Shown here: positions 33,565 through 46,285 of the stretch, in pieces
How the letters are laid out: every line of letters starts with the position of its first letter
Position numbering within the stretch: position 1 is the stretch's first letter
Source of the DNA: Dryococelus australis
Lineage: Eukaryota; Arthropoda; Insecta; Phasmatodea; Phasmatidae
Reading direction: 5' to 3'
DNA length: 64,000 nt
Assembly: GCA_029891345.1 (NCBI GenBank)
Contig: CM056998.1
Span: 174,044,239 to 174,108,238, forward strand
Position numbers and translations under genes: made by a program
Notes under the pieces: generated by a model
The model's database searches: none
The model's input: the letters and a program-made list of their open reading frames with translations, nothing else
What the model was told of the DNA's origin: nothing

Positions 33565-36500
33565 AATGACTGCCTACTTGGCCCTGCGACCTTTATCATC
33601 AGGGGTGAGGCCTGTGTTATGAATTTGACAACTATATGATACACAGTATGGAAGTAACAGCTAATTATGCTTATTTTATAAGTAGACATATGTATATTTG
33701 ATCCTACGACCATTCTTGTCATAGATGATGCCTATGTTATGAATTTGGCAATTACATCTTATATGGTATGGAAATTTCAGCCAACTATGCTTATAAGTAG
33801 ACATGGAGCATACTTGGCCCTATGGCCCTTCTCATAGTTGTGGATGATGTATATGTTTTCAATTTAGGAACTATATATTATGTGGTTCGGAAATTACAGC
33901 CAACTATGCTTATAAGTAGACATAGGTTGTACTTGGCACTGTGGCCCACCTCACCATTGTGGATGATGTCTATGTTATGAATTAGGCAACTTTAGTGTAA
34001 ATGGTTTGGAAATTACAGTCAACTATGCTTATAAGTACATATAGAGTATACATGATCTTGCGATCCTTTTCATCATTGTGGATGATGCTCATATTATTAA
34101 TTTGGCAACATTATTTAACACAACTCAGAAATCACAGTTAAATGTGCTTATAAGTAGATGTAGATTAGTTCACCCTGCGACACATCTTGTCATTGTGGGT
34201 GATGCTTCTATTATGAATTTAGTACTATTAATTACATGGTTCAGAACTTAAAGCCAACCATGCTTATAAGTGACATTGGGTATACTTAGCCCTGCAACCC
34301 TTCTTGCTGTTGGGTGTTTCGCCTGTGTTATGAATTTGCTAACTGTATCTTACATATTTCAGGAATTACAGCCAACTATTCTTACAAGTAGACATAATGT
34401 GTACTTGGCTGGATACCCTTCTTGTCGTGAACATCTATGTTAAAGATTTAACAATGCATTATGTAGTACAGAAATTACAGCCATGTAAGTCTATAAGAAG
34501 ATATAGGATATATGTGGTCCTGAGATCCTACTCATTGTCGTGGACGATGCTCATATTATTAATTTTGCATCCTTATCTTACACAGTTCGGTAACGACAGT
34601 CACAAATGTTTATAAGTAGCTATAGAGTATATCTGATCCTGCGATCCTTCTCATTGTTGTAGATTGTGCTCATTTTATTAATTTCGCAATGTTATCTTAC
34701 ACAGTTTGAAAACTACAGTCATATATACTTACAAGTATATGTAGGTTATAGTGAACCCTGCGACCCTTCTCGTCATTGTGGATGATAAAAATATATTATG
34801 AGTTTGGCAACTATATCTTATGTGGTTCGTAACTTACAACCAACTATGCTTATAAGTATACATAGGGTATACTTGGCCCTGCGGCTGTTCTTGCCATCTT
34901 GGATGATGTCTATGTTATGAATTTAGCAACTATATATTATGTTGTTCGGAAATTACAGCCTACTATGCTTTTACAGTAACATGGGGTTTACCTGGTCCTG
35001 CAACTCTACTCGCCATCATAGATGATGACTATGTTATGAATTTGGCAACTATAATTTACATTATTCGAAAATTACAGCCAACTGTGCATATAAGTTGACA
35101 AGGGGGATACTTGGCCCTACAAACCTTTTCCTCGCCAGGGGTGAGGCCTGTGTTATGAATTTGACAATGTTATCTTATGTGTTTTGGAAATTACAGCCAA
35201 CTATACTTATAAGTAGACATTGGGTATATTTGACTCTTCATCACTTCTCATCATCATGGGTGATGCATATGTAATGAATTTATTAACTATATATATTATG
35301 CAGTTTGTAACTTACACGTGTTATGAATGTGACAACTTTTGTCCTACATGATTTGGAAGTTACAGCCAACTATGTTTATAAGTATACATAGGGTATACTT
35401 AACTCTATGACCCTTCTTGTCATCATGGATGATGAATATGTTATGTATTTGGCAACTATATCTTATGTGGTTCGGAACTTACAGCCAACTATCCATGTAA
35501 GTAGCAAAAGGTATACTTGGCCCTTCGACCATTCTTGTTGTGTTGGATGAAGTCTATGTTATGAATTTAGCAACTATATTTTACATGATTCGGAAATTAC
35601 AGCCAACTATGCTTACAAGTAGACATGGGGTATACTTGGCCCTGCGAACCTTTTCCTTGCTAGGGGTGAGGCCTGTGGTACAAAAATGACCATTTTATCT
35701 TATGTGTTTCGAGAATTACAGCCAACTATACTTATAAGTAGACATAGGTGATACTTGACTCTTCGATACTTATCATTGTGGATGATGCAAATGTAATTAA
35801 TTTGTCAACTATATATATTTTGAAGTTCGGAACTTACAGACCACAGTGCTTACAAGTAGGTATAAGGTTTGCTTGGCCCTGCGACCCTTCTCATCGTCAG
35901 GTGTGATGCCTGTGTTATGAATTCGACATCTATATATTGCATGCTTTGGAAGCTACATCCAACTATGCTTATATGTAGACAAAGGGTATACTTGCTCTGC
36001 AACCCTTCTCATCATTGTGGATGAGGCCTATGTTATGAAATTGGCATCTGTTACTTATGTGGTTTGGAACATGCAGCCAACTATTCTTATAAGTAGACAT
36101 ATAGTTATAATTTGCCTTGCAACCCATCTCATCATTGGGGGTTTTCCCTGATTTGAATTTGACATCTATATCTTTCACATTTCAGAAATTACATGTAATT
36201 ATGCTTATTAGTATACATAGGGTATATTTGACCCTACGACCCATTCTCGCCATGAGATGATGCATATGTTTTGTTTTTGGTAACAATAACTTATGAGGTT
36301 CGGAAATTACAGTCAACTTTGTCTATAAAGAGACATATGGTTTATTGGCCCAGCGACCCTTCTTGTCATTGTGGTTGATGTCTATCTTATGACTTTGGCA
36401 ACTGTGTATTATGCTTTTTGAAAATTATTGCCGACTATGTGTATAAGTAGACATAGGGATACTTGCACCTGCGACCCTTCTCATCATCAGGGGTGATGAC

Positions 36501-37980
36501 CGTGTTATGAATTTGACACCTGTACCTTACACATTAAAATAATTACAGCTAACTATGGTTATAAATAGACATTGGATATACTTGGTCCGGCGACATATTC
36601 TCGTTGTCATGGGATAATGACCTATATTATGGATTTGGTAAATATAACTTATATGGTTCGAAAATTATAGCCAACTCAGCTTATAAGTAGACATAGGGTA
36701 TACTTGGCCCTGCGACCCTTCTTGTCATCATGTATGATACCTATCTTATGAAATGCATTTCGGAAATTATTGCCAACTATGGTTTTTTGTAGGCATGCGG
36801 TATACTTGCCCCTGCGACCCTTCTTGTTGCCGTGGGTGATGTCTAGGTTATGAATTTGGCAATCATATCTTACACATTTGGGAAATTCCAGCTGTTTATG
36901 TTTGTAAGTAGACATAGGGTATACTTGTACCTGCGAATCTTCTCGTCATTGTGGATTGTGCCTATGTCATGAATTTGGCAACAATAACTTATGTGGTTTG
37001 GTACTTAGTGCCAACTATGCATATAGTTAGACAAAGCATATACTCGACCATTCGATACTTTTCATTGTTGGGGTTGAAGCCTGTGTTTGAATTTCAGAAC
37101 TATATTTTACAAGTAATGGAAATTACAGTTCACATTGCTTATAAGTAGACATATGGTTATACTCGGCCCAACGACAATTCTTGTAGTCAGGGGTGAAGCT
37201 TGTGTTTTAATTTGAAAACTATATATCACATGTTATGGGAATTACAGTTACCTATGCTTATAAGTAGACATATGATTATACTTGGCCCTGGGACCCTCCT
37301 TGTCATTGTGAATAATGCCTATGTTATGAATTTGGCGACTTTATCTTACAGAGTTCGGAAATTACAGCCATCTATGCTTATAATTAGATGTAGGGAATAC
37401 TTGACCATGCGACCCTTCTTGTCGTCGCGGGTGATTCCTATGTTATGAATTTGGCAACTGTGTCTTGCATGTTTCTGAAATTACTGCCAACTATGCTTAT
37501 AAGTGGACATGAGGTGCACATGACTTTGCAACATTTCTCATCATTGGGGGTGATGCCTCTGTTACGAATTTGACAACTATATCTTACATAGTTCCGATAT
37601 TACAGCTAACTATATATATAAGTACACATAGGGTATATTTGACCCTGCGACCCTTCTTGTTGTCCTAAATGTTGCCTATATTATGAATTTGGCAACTATA
37701 TCATTTGTGGTTGGGAACTTACAGCTAACTATGCTTGTAAGTAGAAATATTTTATACTTAGCCTCACGACCCTTCTCGCCACCGTAGATAATGACGATGT
37801 TATGAACTTGGCAACTATATCTTACATGGTTGGGAAATTACAGCCAACTATGCTTATAAGTAGACATGGGGTACACTTGACCCTGCGACTCGTCATCGTG
37901 GGGGTGTGGCCTGGTTATTGAATTTTACAATTATATTGTTTGTAGTTCGGAAGTTACAGTCAAATATGCTTATGTGTGCT
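33565..37980. repeat. 4.4-kb satellite of ~119-bp units (~37 copies)
   Basis: The unit contains CTTATAAGTAGACATAGGGT, ATACTTGGCCCTGCGACCCT, TCTTGTCATTGTGGATGATG, CCTATGTTATGAATTTGGCA, ACTATATCTTACATGGTTCG and GAAATTACAGCCAACTATG, about 119 bp. Successive CCAACTATGCTTATAAGTAG motifs occur every 116-122 bp across the block. Divergence between units is substantial but order is well kept. ORFs on both strands in this block are short translations of the repeat and are not genes. Confidence 0.95.
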
Positions 37981-39799
37981 TAAGTCTAGCGAACATGTAA
38001 CCCAATGTGGCATTCGGCACCGCATTGCGATGTTAGGTCGACAGATTCCGAAAGAAATGATGGAGCATGAGACTCGGTACCCACCAGGACGCTAGGTGAA
38101 AGGGTCCCAACACCCTGGCATCGGATTGACAGAGCAGGAGGTTGGGATCCATTATGGCCACTGCAGGCATGAAGGAATATGAGAATTTCTTTGAGGAAAA
38201 TGGGAAATTTTTTGGGGAAAAATGGGAAGAATGGATACTTTTTTCCAGTATGGGGTCAACAAAGATGGCGTCGCCTTGTTCCCTTGTGCACAGCTTCAAA
38301 TCTCTCTTAAATTGCCCATTTGTATACTACTTTTAAGTCACTATATCGTTCGTAGCTTTACTTGAAGAAATGCATCAAAATTCAGTACTTAGTGGTTACT
38401 ACATAAGAAATATAATTATATACAACTTTTTGACATTCCCATTTCTTTTACTAAAGTCAAATCGGTTCAACAATTTATGAGAAATGCTATTTAAGCATTA
38501 TATTTGAAGTAGTGCTTGTCTTCCAAAATTGCTACCAATATAGACTTATCTACTGATACCGGCAAACTTCTGTGCATGCGAGTCCCCTCTTATTCCCTAG
38601 ACTACGGCTCGGCACAGACCGGTCTCTTGCCAAGTGGCAAGACTGTGTCCCAGCAGTATTCGTGCGGACATAAAAACATTCGGTATTTTGTTTAGAGTAA
38701 CAGCAAATGCAAAACCGGACACGGAGACTTTTTACTAGTGACAACAGGTAGCAGTGCTCTTGTGACAGTGTATGCTGGAGGATCTTTACCTTCTGCATGT
38801 ATTCTTCGATAGCATTCAATTGCTTTTCTTTTCAATTGAGTCCAATTTTTCTGTTCAAATGTTAAATAGTATCGAATTAAAATCATGCTAGATCAAAGTA
38901 ACAATGATGGAGATGGAATACTTTCTATGTTTTGATCCATCACCAGATTACTTGTTCCTTTTCCATATGTTCATCATATCTTTCACCATTGAAAACGGGA
39001 TGATTGAAGGATATAAATATTTTATCTGAAGTTTTACGGCACAGCGTAATAAATATCTCAATGGGAATACATTACTCAAGACAAAATTTGTTCACAAAAT
39101 TTGCAAATATTGAGGGGCTTGAGACAGCATAATGCTAAGCCAACTTGAACACATTTTACAGCATAGCAGTTTTACTTCCAAAAAATCCAAAAATTATGCA
39201 AATAATAATACACAAATTCGTAAAGAGCTGTCGTCTATCTAGCCAGTGCCGAATGTAATTTCGTAACATATCCATAGTTGTTGGCCCGATATTGTTGATA
39301 ACATAGAATTCTTGAATTGTGTGTGTCTCTTGTCGAAATCATCAATCACAATACAGGGCAGTGAATATATTAATTCTAATAATGAATAATAAATTAAAAA
39401 TATTTTTAATATAATAATTCTATATTAAATGATAAAGGAATATTTAGTACAATCACTGGTAGACAATAATACAAAATAGAAATAAGAAACGGATAAAGAT
39501 ATATTTTATTTTAAATTTTTTTATTCCAAAGAAAATAGTGTTGTATGAAGTTTAAACTATACATTAGATGTTTTAAAGCAATGTTCAAAACTTTGCCCGC
39601 AGTTTCTCCATTTAACTTAGCACAAATATAGGCAAATGTATACCAACAAACATGCAGTGAATTATAGGTACAATGTGGAACATTTAATTAATATTTTACT
39701 TAAATTATAACTTATAAATTATCTCCAATGAAATAAGCTGCTTTTTGTTGACTTAAAATAAGTTCTTATAACCACTGAAAGTGTTTTGGTTGACCTATT
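37981..39799. other. Unassigned, with GGGAAATTTT-rich patch
   Basis: At 38170-38250 the sequence is a GAAAATGGGAAATTTTT-type run that is loosely complementary to the TTTCCCTTTTT patch near 20.8 kb, which suggests a shared repeat. The remainder is AT-rich with no supported gene. Confidence 0.35.
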
Positions 39800-39875
39800 G
39801 ACTGCCCCTGTGCCGCAGTCGGTTGAGTGTTGAGCATGAGTAGTTCTGGTTTCGAATCCCGGGTAAAGCAAGGAT
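39800..39875 (+). mobile_element. tRNA-like segment (second SINE type)
   Basis: An A-box-like TGCCGCAGTCGGTTGAGTG (near 39810) and a B-box-like GGTTTCGAATCCCGGG (near 39849) are correctly spaced for a tRNA head. The head differs from family S1. No canonical tRNA fold is complete, so I call it a SINE remnant. Confidence 0.5.
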
Positions 39876-40124
39876 GTGATTTATGCTTGTCCATAGGAGT
39901 CAACATTTCTTGGGAAATGTTACTGCCAATAGGAGAACTACGAGAAAAAAGTTGTCACAGAATAAAAACATTAGTACTGTAAATCTGGAAATGTGTGTGT
40001 GCGTTTTATAGTAATTTTAGAAGTAAAACCTTGAGAACTAGTAACCAAAAGAATACTTGCCTTTTCTTGTAATGAATATATTACCCTTCTAAGAGGGCTT
40101 GCAATATGTAGATATTTAACATTA

Positions 40125-42388
40125 GGGGAAAGTCACCGAAATCGTACCATCACCTAAATCGTACCACCACTGGTTTTCTATAAAGCAGGGCTAGTGGACT
40201 GCTCTCACAGTGAATACTTGAACTACTAGATGTATCGAGCAGCCCGTGAAAATAGCTAGTCTGTGTAAGCATATGTTGTGTTTTTATTACAGTTATATTG
40301 TTTGAGTGTTTGCTGATGTAGTTTTTTCTACTCCATATGTACGATAATACAGCACTTCAAGGTAAGTGTCATTGGATTTCATGCAGTTATCATTGTGGTG
40401 TAAGTATTATTGAACGTAATGGCTGGTCGCTTTGTAGCGAGTCACCTGTTTTAGGTTAGAAATGACGTATAGACTGAAGTTGTGTGCGGTTACCTAAATT
40501 ATACCACAGGTGGGGTTCCTAATTCGTACCAGTACAAATTGAGATATATTATTTGAAGCTCTATATTTGCAATTTTTTCGCCTCAAATAAATAAATTCTA
40601 AACGAACACAAGTATCACACATGTTAACTGTGTGTTATATAATGATGATAAGGAAATATGGTGCCTGGAGTGAATCAGACATGGGAAGGGCTCTGTCAGT
40701 ATACAGAAATGGGGACGTGGGGTTCAACGAGTGCTGCCACCAGTATGGCATTCCAAAATCAACGCAAAAGCCCCACTTGGACTGTAAAAACGTAATTGTT
40801 TATGATGGTGCAAAGGCGCTTGGACAGACTACCACCTTGCCATTTTAAATAGAAAATCAACTTGTAGAACATATTTTAAAATTGGAAGGACTACTTTTTG
40901 GAGTCACGATAAATGGTGTACGCAATCTGGCATACCAGATAGCAGAGCACAACACATTCCACATAACTTTAATCGAGATACTCAAATGGCAGGTAAAAAG
41001 TGGTTTTATGCTTTCCAAGCTTGTCACAAAGTGTTGACATTGCATTAACTAGAAGTAACATCCATGGCTCGAGCAAGAGGGTTCAATAGGGAACATGTTG
41101 GCGAATTTTTCGACATATTAAAGAAAGTCATTGATGAAAACAAGATCGATGCGACCCACTTATTTGATGTGGATGAAACAGGCATTAGTACTGTTCAAAA
41201 CAAATGCCAATAGGTTTTATCTAAGAAAGCAAAACACCAGGTGGGTTCTGTCTCTAGTGGAGAAAGAGATGTAAACATGACAGTGGCGTGATTCACAATT
41301 GCATCAGGGTCAAACGTTCAGCCGAGTACCTAAAGCAAACAGATGATCCTACACCAGTCAATGAAGATTCTGATGTGTGTGCATCTTCAAGGCTCACGGA
41401 AGATGCCACTAATGAGTCACCTAACTTAGATGAAAAAATGTCCTTTCGATTGAAAAACCAAGTGATTTTACTGACCCTAATGTAATATAAACCACTTCTT
41501 GTAATCTCAGCGTGTCTGTTGAATCACTTTCACCAATTCCTAGACACAACAAATAATGTAGGTTGGCAAAGGCCCAACGGGCACTTGCTTTGACAAGCTG
41601 TCCATACAAAAATTATTTAGAGTTGGTGAAGGCGTTGCAAGTGCCACAGGCAAAAGTTAAAGATTAAAAATCAAAATCGCAAAGGACATGCCATATGAGC
41701 TACGATTAACACAGTCCAATATTAAAAAGAGAAAGACTAACGGACCTGGGCCTACAACGAAGAAACATTCTACATCTGCAGGAAGAAACCAAGGCCTAGA
41801 TTACAATTTTCACCAGTTATCCACTTCATTACAGCACGATATTCCGATCGACATAGAAAGTGGCTTACAACTTGACGACTGGTATTGTTCTGTATGTGAA
41901 TAAACATTTGTGGAAGATATGGTTTAGTGTTTAGTGTGCGCATCCTGGGTTCATGAGAGTTGTACGGGTGTTAAGTCAGAACTGAAACATTTTGTTTGTG
42001 CAGCCTGTAAATAATTGAATATTTCTTGCATTTACTGTAGAAAAATAATCAAACTTTATTAGTATTTAAATACTACAATAATTCTGTGTGTTATTTCATA
42101 ATGTCTTGGTCGTTCTCTCATTTGGTTTAATTTATAATGTTATGGAAAGATTTAGGACATAGAGGGTATGATTTAGGACACCAGTTTCTTATATTGTACC
42201 AGTTGCAGCCTGTTACGAGAAGTTCTTTATTTCTTCCCCGATGTTACATTTTGAGATGTAACCTACATAAATGTACCCATAAATAGTCACACTTTTTTAT
42301 ACAAATTCATAAAACCTTGTATTTTTTTTCATTTTAGACATATAAAATGGCAAATGTATAAAGTGGTACTATATAGGCAACTCTCCCC
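40125..42388 (+). mobile_element. Tigger/pogo-like DNA transposon, internally deleted
   Basis: The ends are imperfect inverted repeats, GGGGAAAGTCACC at 40125 and GGCAACTCTCCCC ending at 42388. TA flanks each side (40123-40124 and 42389-42390), the duplication typical of the Tc1/mariner/pogo superfamily. CCTAAATCGTACCA-like phrases recur near the left end (40150, 40495) and TTAGGACA phrases near the right end. The 2264-bp element encloses a broken transposase gene (40621-42014). Confidence 0.9.
40621..42014 (+). pseudogene. Tigger/pogo-like transposase pseudogene
   Basis: A pipsqueak-type helix-turn-helix opens the protein (WSESDMGRALSVYRNGDVGF, YGIPKSTQKPHLDCKN). A CENPB-like DNA-binding region follows (ENQLVEHILKLEGLLFGVTI, MAGKKWFYAFQACHKVLTLH). 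The start of the DDE domain then reads ARARGFNREHVGEFFDILKK and LFDVDETGISTVQNK, with the first catalytic Asp. After SGERDVNMTV and ASGSNVQP the rest of the catalytic core is missing, and the sequence jumps to a C-terminal tail. The tail ends in a Cys-rich PHD-like finger (DDWYCSVCE, CLVCASWVHESC, FVCAACK), known in insect Tigger-like proteins. Several stops and frameshifts confirm it is dead. Confidence 0.88.
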
Positions 42389-42390
42389 TA

Positions 42391-43998
42391 TAGTCAAACA
42401 TGTATTTCAGGCACATTTATAAACTGAGAATCAAAATTAATATATAACATATTTTCAAACATAGATTTAATTAAACCACAAATATAATACAAAGATTATA
42501 TTTTATATTATAATTAAATAAATACGTTACAATTAGAAATCGAACCTACAACTTCTTGAGCAAATACGTGTTGCCCTCACTTCAACAACAACAAAACTAA
42601 TTTACTTATTACTATAATGATAGTGTTAATTTCTAATCTGTTTGTCTAATAATTTGACAGACAAATATTTTCTCTTAATGAACATTGCATTTAGAATAGC
42701 ATTTACTGACATGAATTATAGACAAATGTTTATTACGGTCTGTTAAGTTAGTACAAATAACTGTATCATAAATGCTATAGCAATATTTTTATATTCGATA
42801 CACTGTCTGCTGAAGCCAGCATTATTTCAATAAACATCTATACAAGTGGCATTAATTTGGCACGTGAATCGGAATTATAGAAACAATACATAAACCGACA
42901 AGATAATTAACACCTTTTTTATATAAACTCTAAATATTTACTATGATTTTCGTGAGTTTTTAAATGTGAACACCCAGGCGTATGTAGACTACAATTTCAC
43001 ATTAACTATCATTTAGCATGGCAAGAATGCTTGCACACAGATTAATTGGGTGGAATTTGTGAAGTATGTGAACATTATGCTATATATTTTAATTTTATTT
43101 TTTATTTCTTGTTTTATAAACACTGTAGGCTATGCATTATTTATAGTGCAGGTCAACCTACTATGAGTAAAAACACTCATTTTTGCGACTTTGTGCAAAT
43201 AAAGACATGAAACTATTTCTATAGTTTCGAAAGAAAATCACTGGCCTGAAATTACTGTTTTGTTATATTTTGATAAACTGTACATATAAATTAATTCACT
43301 CGAAATTGCGCCGAGTGTTAAAAACTAACTAATATTACAGTTGTATATTTTTTTTTGTGATATGTGGATTTATATAAATATCATGGTCAAGTGCAATTTT
43401 GTAACACTGAGGATAAATTTCCTGTTCCTCTGCGAACGCCCATCGTCCTCCATTGCCTTACATATACCTGAGCCCGTCATATATGATGTTTGTGGAATAA
43501 TCGATAGTACAGCCAGACCTGCTTGCGCATCTCTTCCCCTCCCTTTTTCCTTGTTCAGATTAACACACTCCACGCGCTCAGACATGCACAGGCGTCTGCC
43601 GCCTACAGTAGTTAATATGAAACCTATGTAAGGATTTGATTTGGCAGCATAGAAATTGGCCCGGTTAAATATGACATGGCTTTTCATGCAGACAGCAGCT
43701 AGTTGCAAGAGAAACATTCTTGATGTGCGCATACAATAATTACATCTGCAACATGCGCTGATTGTTTCATTAATGTCCAGAGGCTTTAGTTACTGACGAA
43801 TATAGGCATATATTCCGCTAAAGAGTGATATTCCGTTTTCGCAAATGTGTATGACAACAGAAAATTAATTTCTGTATATTGATAATAAAAGACAAATATT
43901 ATAACTACTTAACGTCTCACATAGAATAGGGCTTATTTTAATTATTAACAGAGGAGAGTTATTTCACATACGTTTACTGTTTCATTTTTGAAGCATAC
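42391..43998. other. Unassigned AT-rich sequence
   Basis: The 43.4-43.7 kb part has overlapping ORFs on both strands (96 aa plus, 120 aa minus) with no family resemblance. No repeat unit is seen. Confidence 0.35.
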
Positions 43999-44400
43999 CT
44001 CGAGACATACCTCGAGACAAGCTATATTGCATAATACTTTAGTTCAGCTTGCCTTTATGATTTTTTTTTTTTTTGCTAAGTGTTGCCTGCTTGCACGACT
44101 CGCGAACGTTTAGTGTGGAGCTCATGTGAGGTAATCCTGCTAAAATATTTCGGGACATGCTATGTTGCACAACACTGTCATTTAGCACGCATTTATGGCT
44201 GGTTTTCTTTCCGCTGTCTGCTTGCACGTCTCACGAACATTCATGTGAGGTAATTCCATTAAAATATTTCAGGACAAGCTATGTTGCACAACACTGTAGC
44301 TCAGCTTGCCTTTATAAATGGTTGTTTATTCCCCTAGGTGTTACCTGTTTGCGCATGAGACACGGACTTCCAGTGTGGAATTTGTGTGAGATATAACATT
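43999..44400. repeat. Three-copy tandem repeat, ~120-138-bp period
   Basis: AAGCTATGTTGCACAACACT, GCTTGCCTTTAT, CACGAACATTCATGTGAGGT and TTAAAATATTTCAGGACA recur in order, with starts near 44019, 44157 and 44277. Unit 1 contains a poly-T. Confidence 0.75.
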
Positions 44401-44458
44401 TTTGCATTAACTTCATAAATCGCAGGATGAGTTACTTCATCAAATTAAATGCATTATA

Positions 44459-44722
44459 TTAACTTGGAGAAGCAGATGTCAGAATGATGCTCCAATAGAA
44501 GCTAAATAGATTCTTGGCGCAGTTCAAACGCTGAACGATTGGCCGGATAGTTCTGTCTTGCTGGTTGCCTAAGAGCCAAGGCTTTACATCTTGTCTAAAG
44601 CCGAAGATTACCGAAGGGGACTTTAACTTTCTCCATCGCTCATTTATTCTGATGGGAAGTGTATATACGATATCCGAAATTCTCTCCAAGAATCCTCGCA
44701 CTGCAAAAGATCCGAGTTCCAA
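44459..44722 (-). CDS. Unidentified 87-aa ORF, possible retroelement remnant
   Basis: The segment SFAVRGFLERISDIVYTLPI and RINERWRKL is reminiscent of the LP-x-x-x-x-x-KW region of BEL/Pao-type Gag proteins, but the similarity is weak and I could not extend it. It may be chance. Confidence 0.15.
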   Translation of the reverse strand: MELGSFAVRGFLERISDIVYTLPIRINERWRKLKSPSVIFGFRQDVKPWLLGNQQDRTIRPIVQRLNCAKNLFSFYWSIILTSASPS

Positions 44723-46059
44723 ATGCTAAAGAACGGAGAAATTCGCGGCTCCAATGACCTGTAGGTAGACTCCATTACTCGTTAGTAACCTGTATACTCA
44801 ATCCACTGTTAAGTGTTCAGTGGCTGCTCCACCCAGTGAATAACGTTTACCCTACAGCAGGTAACACAGGGTTTGGTCCTTGTTTTCTTGCACTGACTGA
44901 TTCCTCCAAGGCGATTTTAATGACTGGGATTTTGTTGCTAATGTCACAGTAATGTACCAATTTTGAATCTAGCTTCTTTCATTAAAGCGGAAACTTCCTG
45001 TGTCTACCAGTTACACAATATAGGACGACCCAGGCCTCATCCAGGAAGGCAAACAGGTTTCCGGCTTGAAATAAACCTACAGAAGGTGACGTCATGGTGT
45101 GAAATATACGGTTTATTCTATTCGCTGTTTCTTCACACCTTTTAAATCAAACCTTTGGAAATTCGCCCCAAGTATGAGTATGTTTTTTTTTTCTAATTAT
45201 GTCGCATCACAAGCGTTTTATATTTGTGTTAACATAAAACAACATAAAGTACCTTATTTTAGGTCAAATTTAAATTTCATTTATAGTTTATCTATAATTC
45301 ATAATATTTCGTCTGTAATTTATATCAATAAAATAGTGAGAAAATAGATTTTTTTTGGTAATACCTAGTCAGAAATAGTTCTTACGCACAACACTATTAA
45401 ACTGCACACGAGTGCTGTGCGCTGTTCCTCTGGTGTAATTTTCCAGACTCGGTAAATCTTTGTTCACATGAGGCCGAGGAGTATACTGAAAGTAGAACTT
45501 CAGCAGGGCTTCAGAAAAGTGGGTGAGAGATTCAGGCAAGCCATTAGAATCAAACAAGTCAGTTATAGCCTTTGTTTTTTGGAAGGGTGTAGTTAAACAC
45601 TGAACGAAAATTGCAAATGTTCGCCATAGTAGAAACAGCACTGAATTTTTCGATATTGGTTCATAGGCATTGGCATCCTTAATATAAGACGCTTTAAGTC
45701 AACGTATCAAAATTAAACGACGAAAAACAGGAATATTCCCTGCACCACCTGCGACCTTTACCGGGGAGAAATGCAGTCCTGTAAGTATCGATCAACAAGC
45801 ATTCGTCGCACTCACCCAGTCTTTTCTCAAAATGTCACTTTCCTCTTCCACTTTTGAATAGTCCAATGATGACGTGCTCTGAAACACTAGACGAATAAAA
45901 ACAACGAAGGTTCATCTGTGCAGAGTTCTTGGGCATGTGTGCTGCAGAATCCCAAGTGAATCAATTTGTCTGTGGGTGTTACAATGATGTACCTGTGAGG
46001 GAGTAAGAGGAAACCACCCAACAGCCAGCCAAAACTCGTGCCGCTGGTACGCATGACGC
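44723..46059. other. Unassigned; includes a 90-aa minus ORF
   Basis: The ORF at 45369-45641 (minus) has protein-like composition (ESLTHFSEALLKFYFQYTPR, PHVNKDLPSLENYTRG). I do not recognise it and see no second exon or domain. The rest shows nothing. Confidence 0.25.
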
Positions 46060-46285
46060 CAGCATAGCGAGACACTTTACCTACCAGCATTTCGGGTTCA
46101 ATCCCCAGCCAGGTCACTCCGGATTTTCGCAAGTGGGAATCATGCGGGACAATGCTGCTGGTCGGCAGGTTTTTTCGGGGATATCCCATTTCGCTGCCCT
46201 TTCATTCCGGTGCTGCTCCATTCTCACCTCATTTCACCCTCATCGGCTCTCAAGACCTTGTTGTTAAGATCCGCCCAAATCTCTC
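46060..46285 (+). mobile_element. tRNA-derived SINE (family S1), head degraded
   Basis: GGGTTCAATCCCCAGCCAGG (B-box region), TCACTCCGGATTTTCGCAAG, GGGAATCATGCGGGACAATG, TTCGGGGATATCCCATTTC and CATCGGCTCTCAAGACC are in S1 order. The A-box part before 46080 is only weakly recognisable. Confidence 0.85.

Noticed and set aside
36676..37448. ORFs of 65-82 aa inside the 4.4-kb block
   Set aside because: They are translations of the ~119-bp satellite, are present on both strands and are not maintained along the array.
33565..37980. CRISPR array
   Set aside because: Units are contiguous diverged satellites without short identical repeats and unique spacers, in a eukaryotic context.
43341..43732. 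Overlapping 96-aa plus and 120-aa minus ORFs
   Set aside because: No recognisable motif on either strand and no exon signals.
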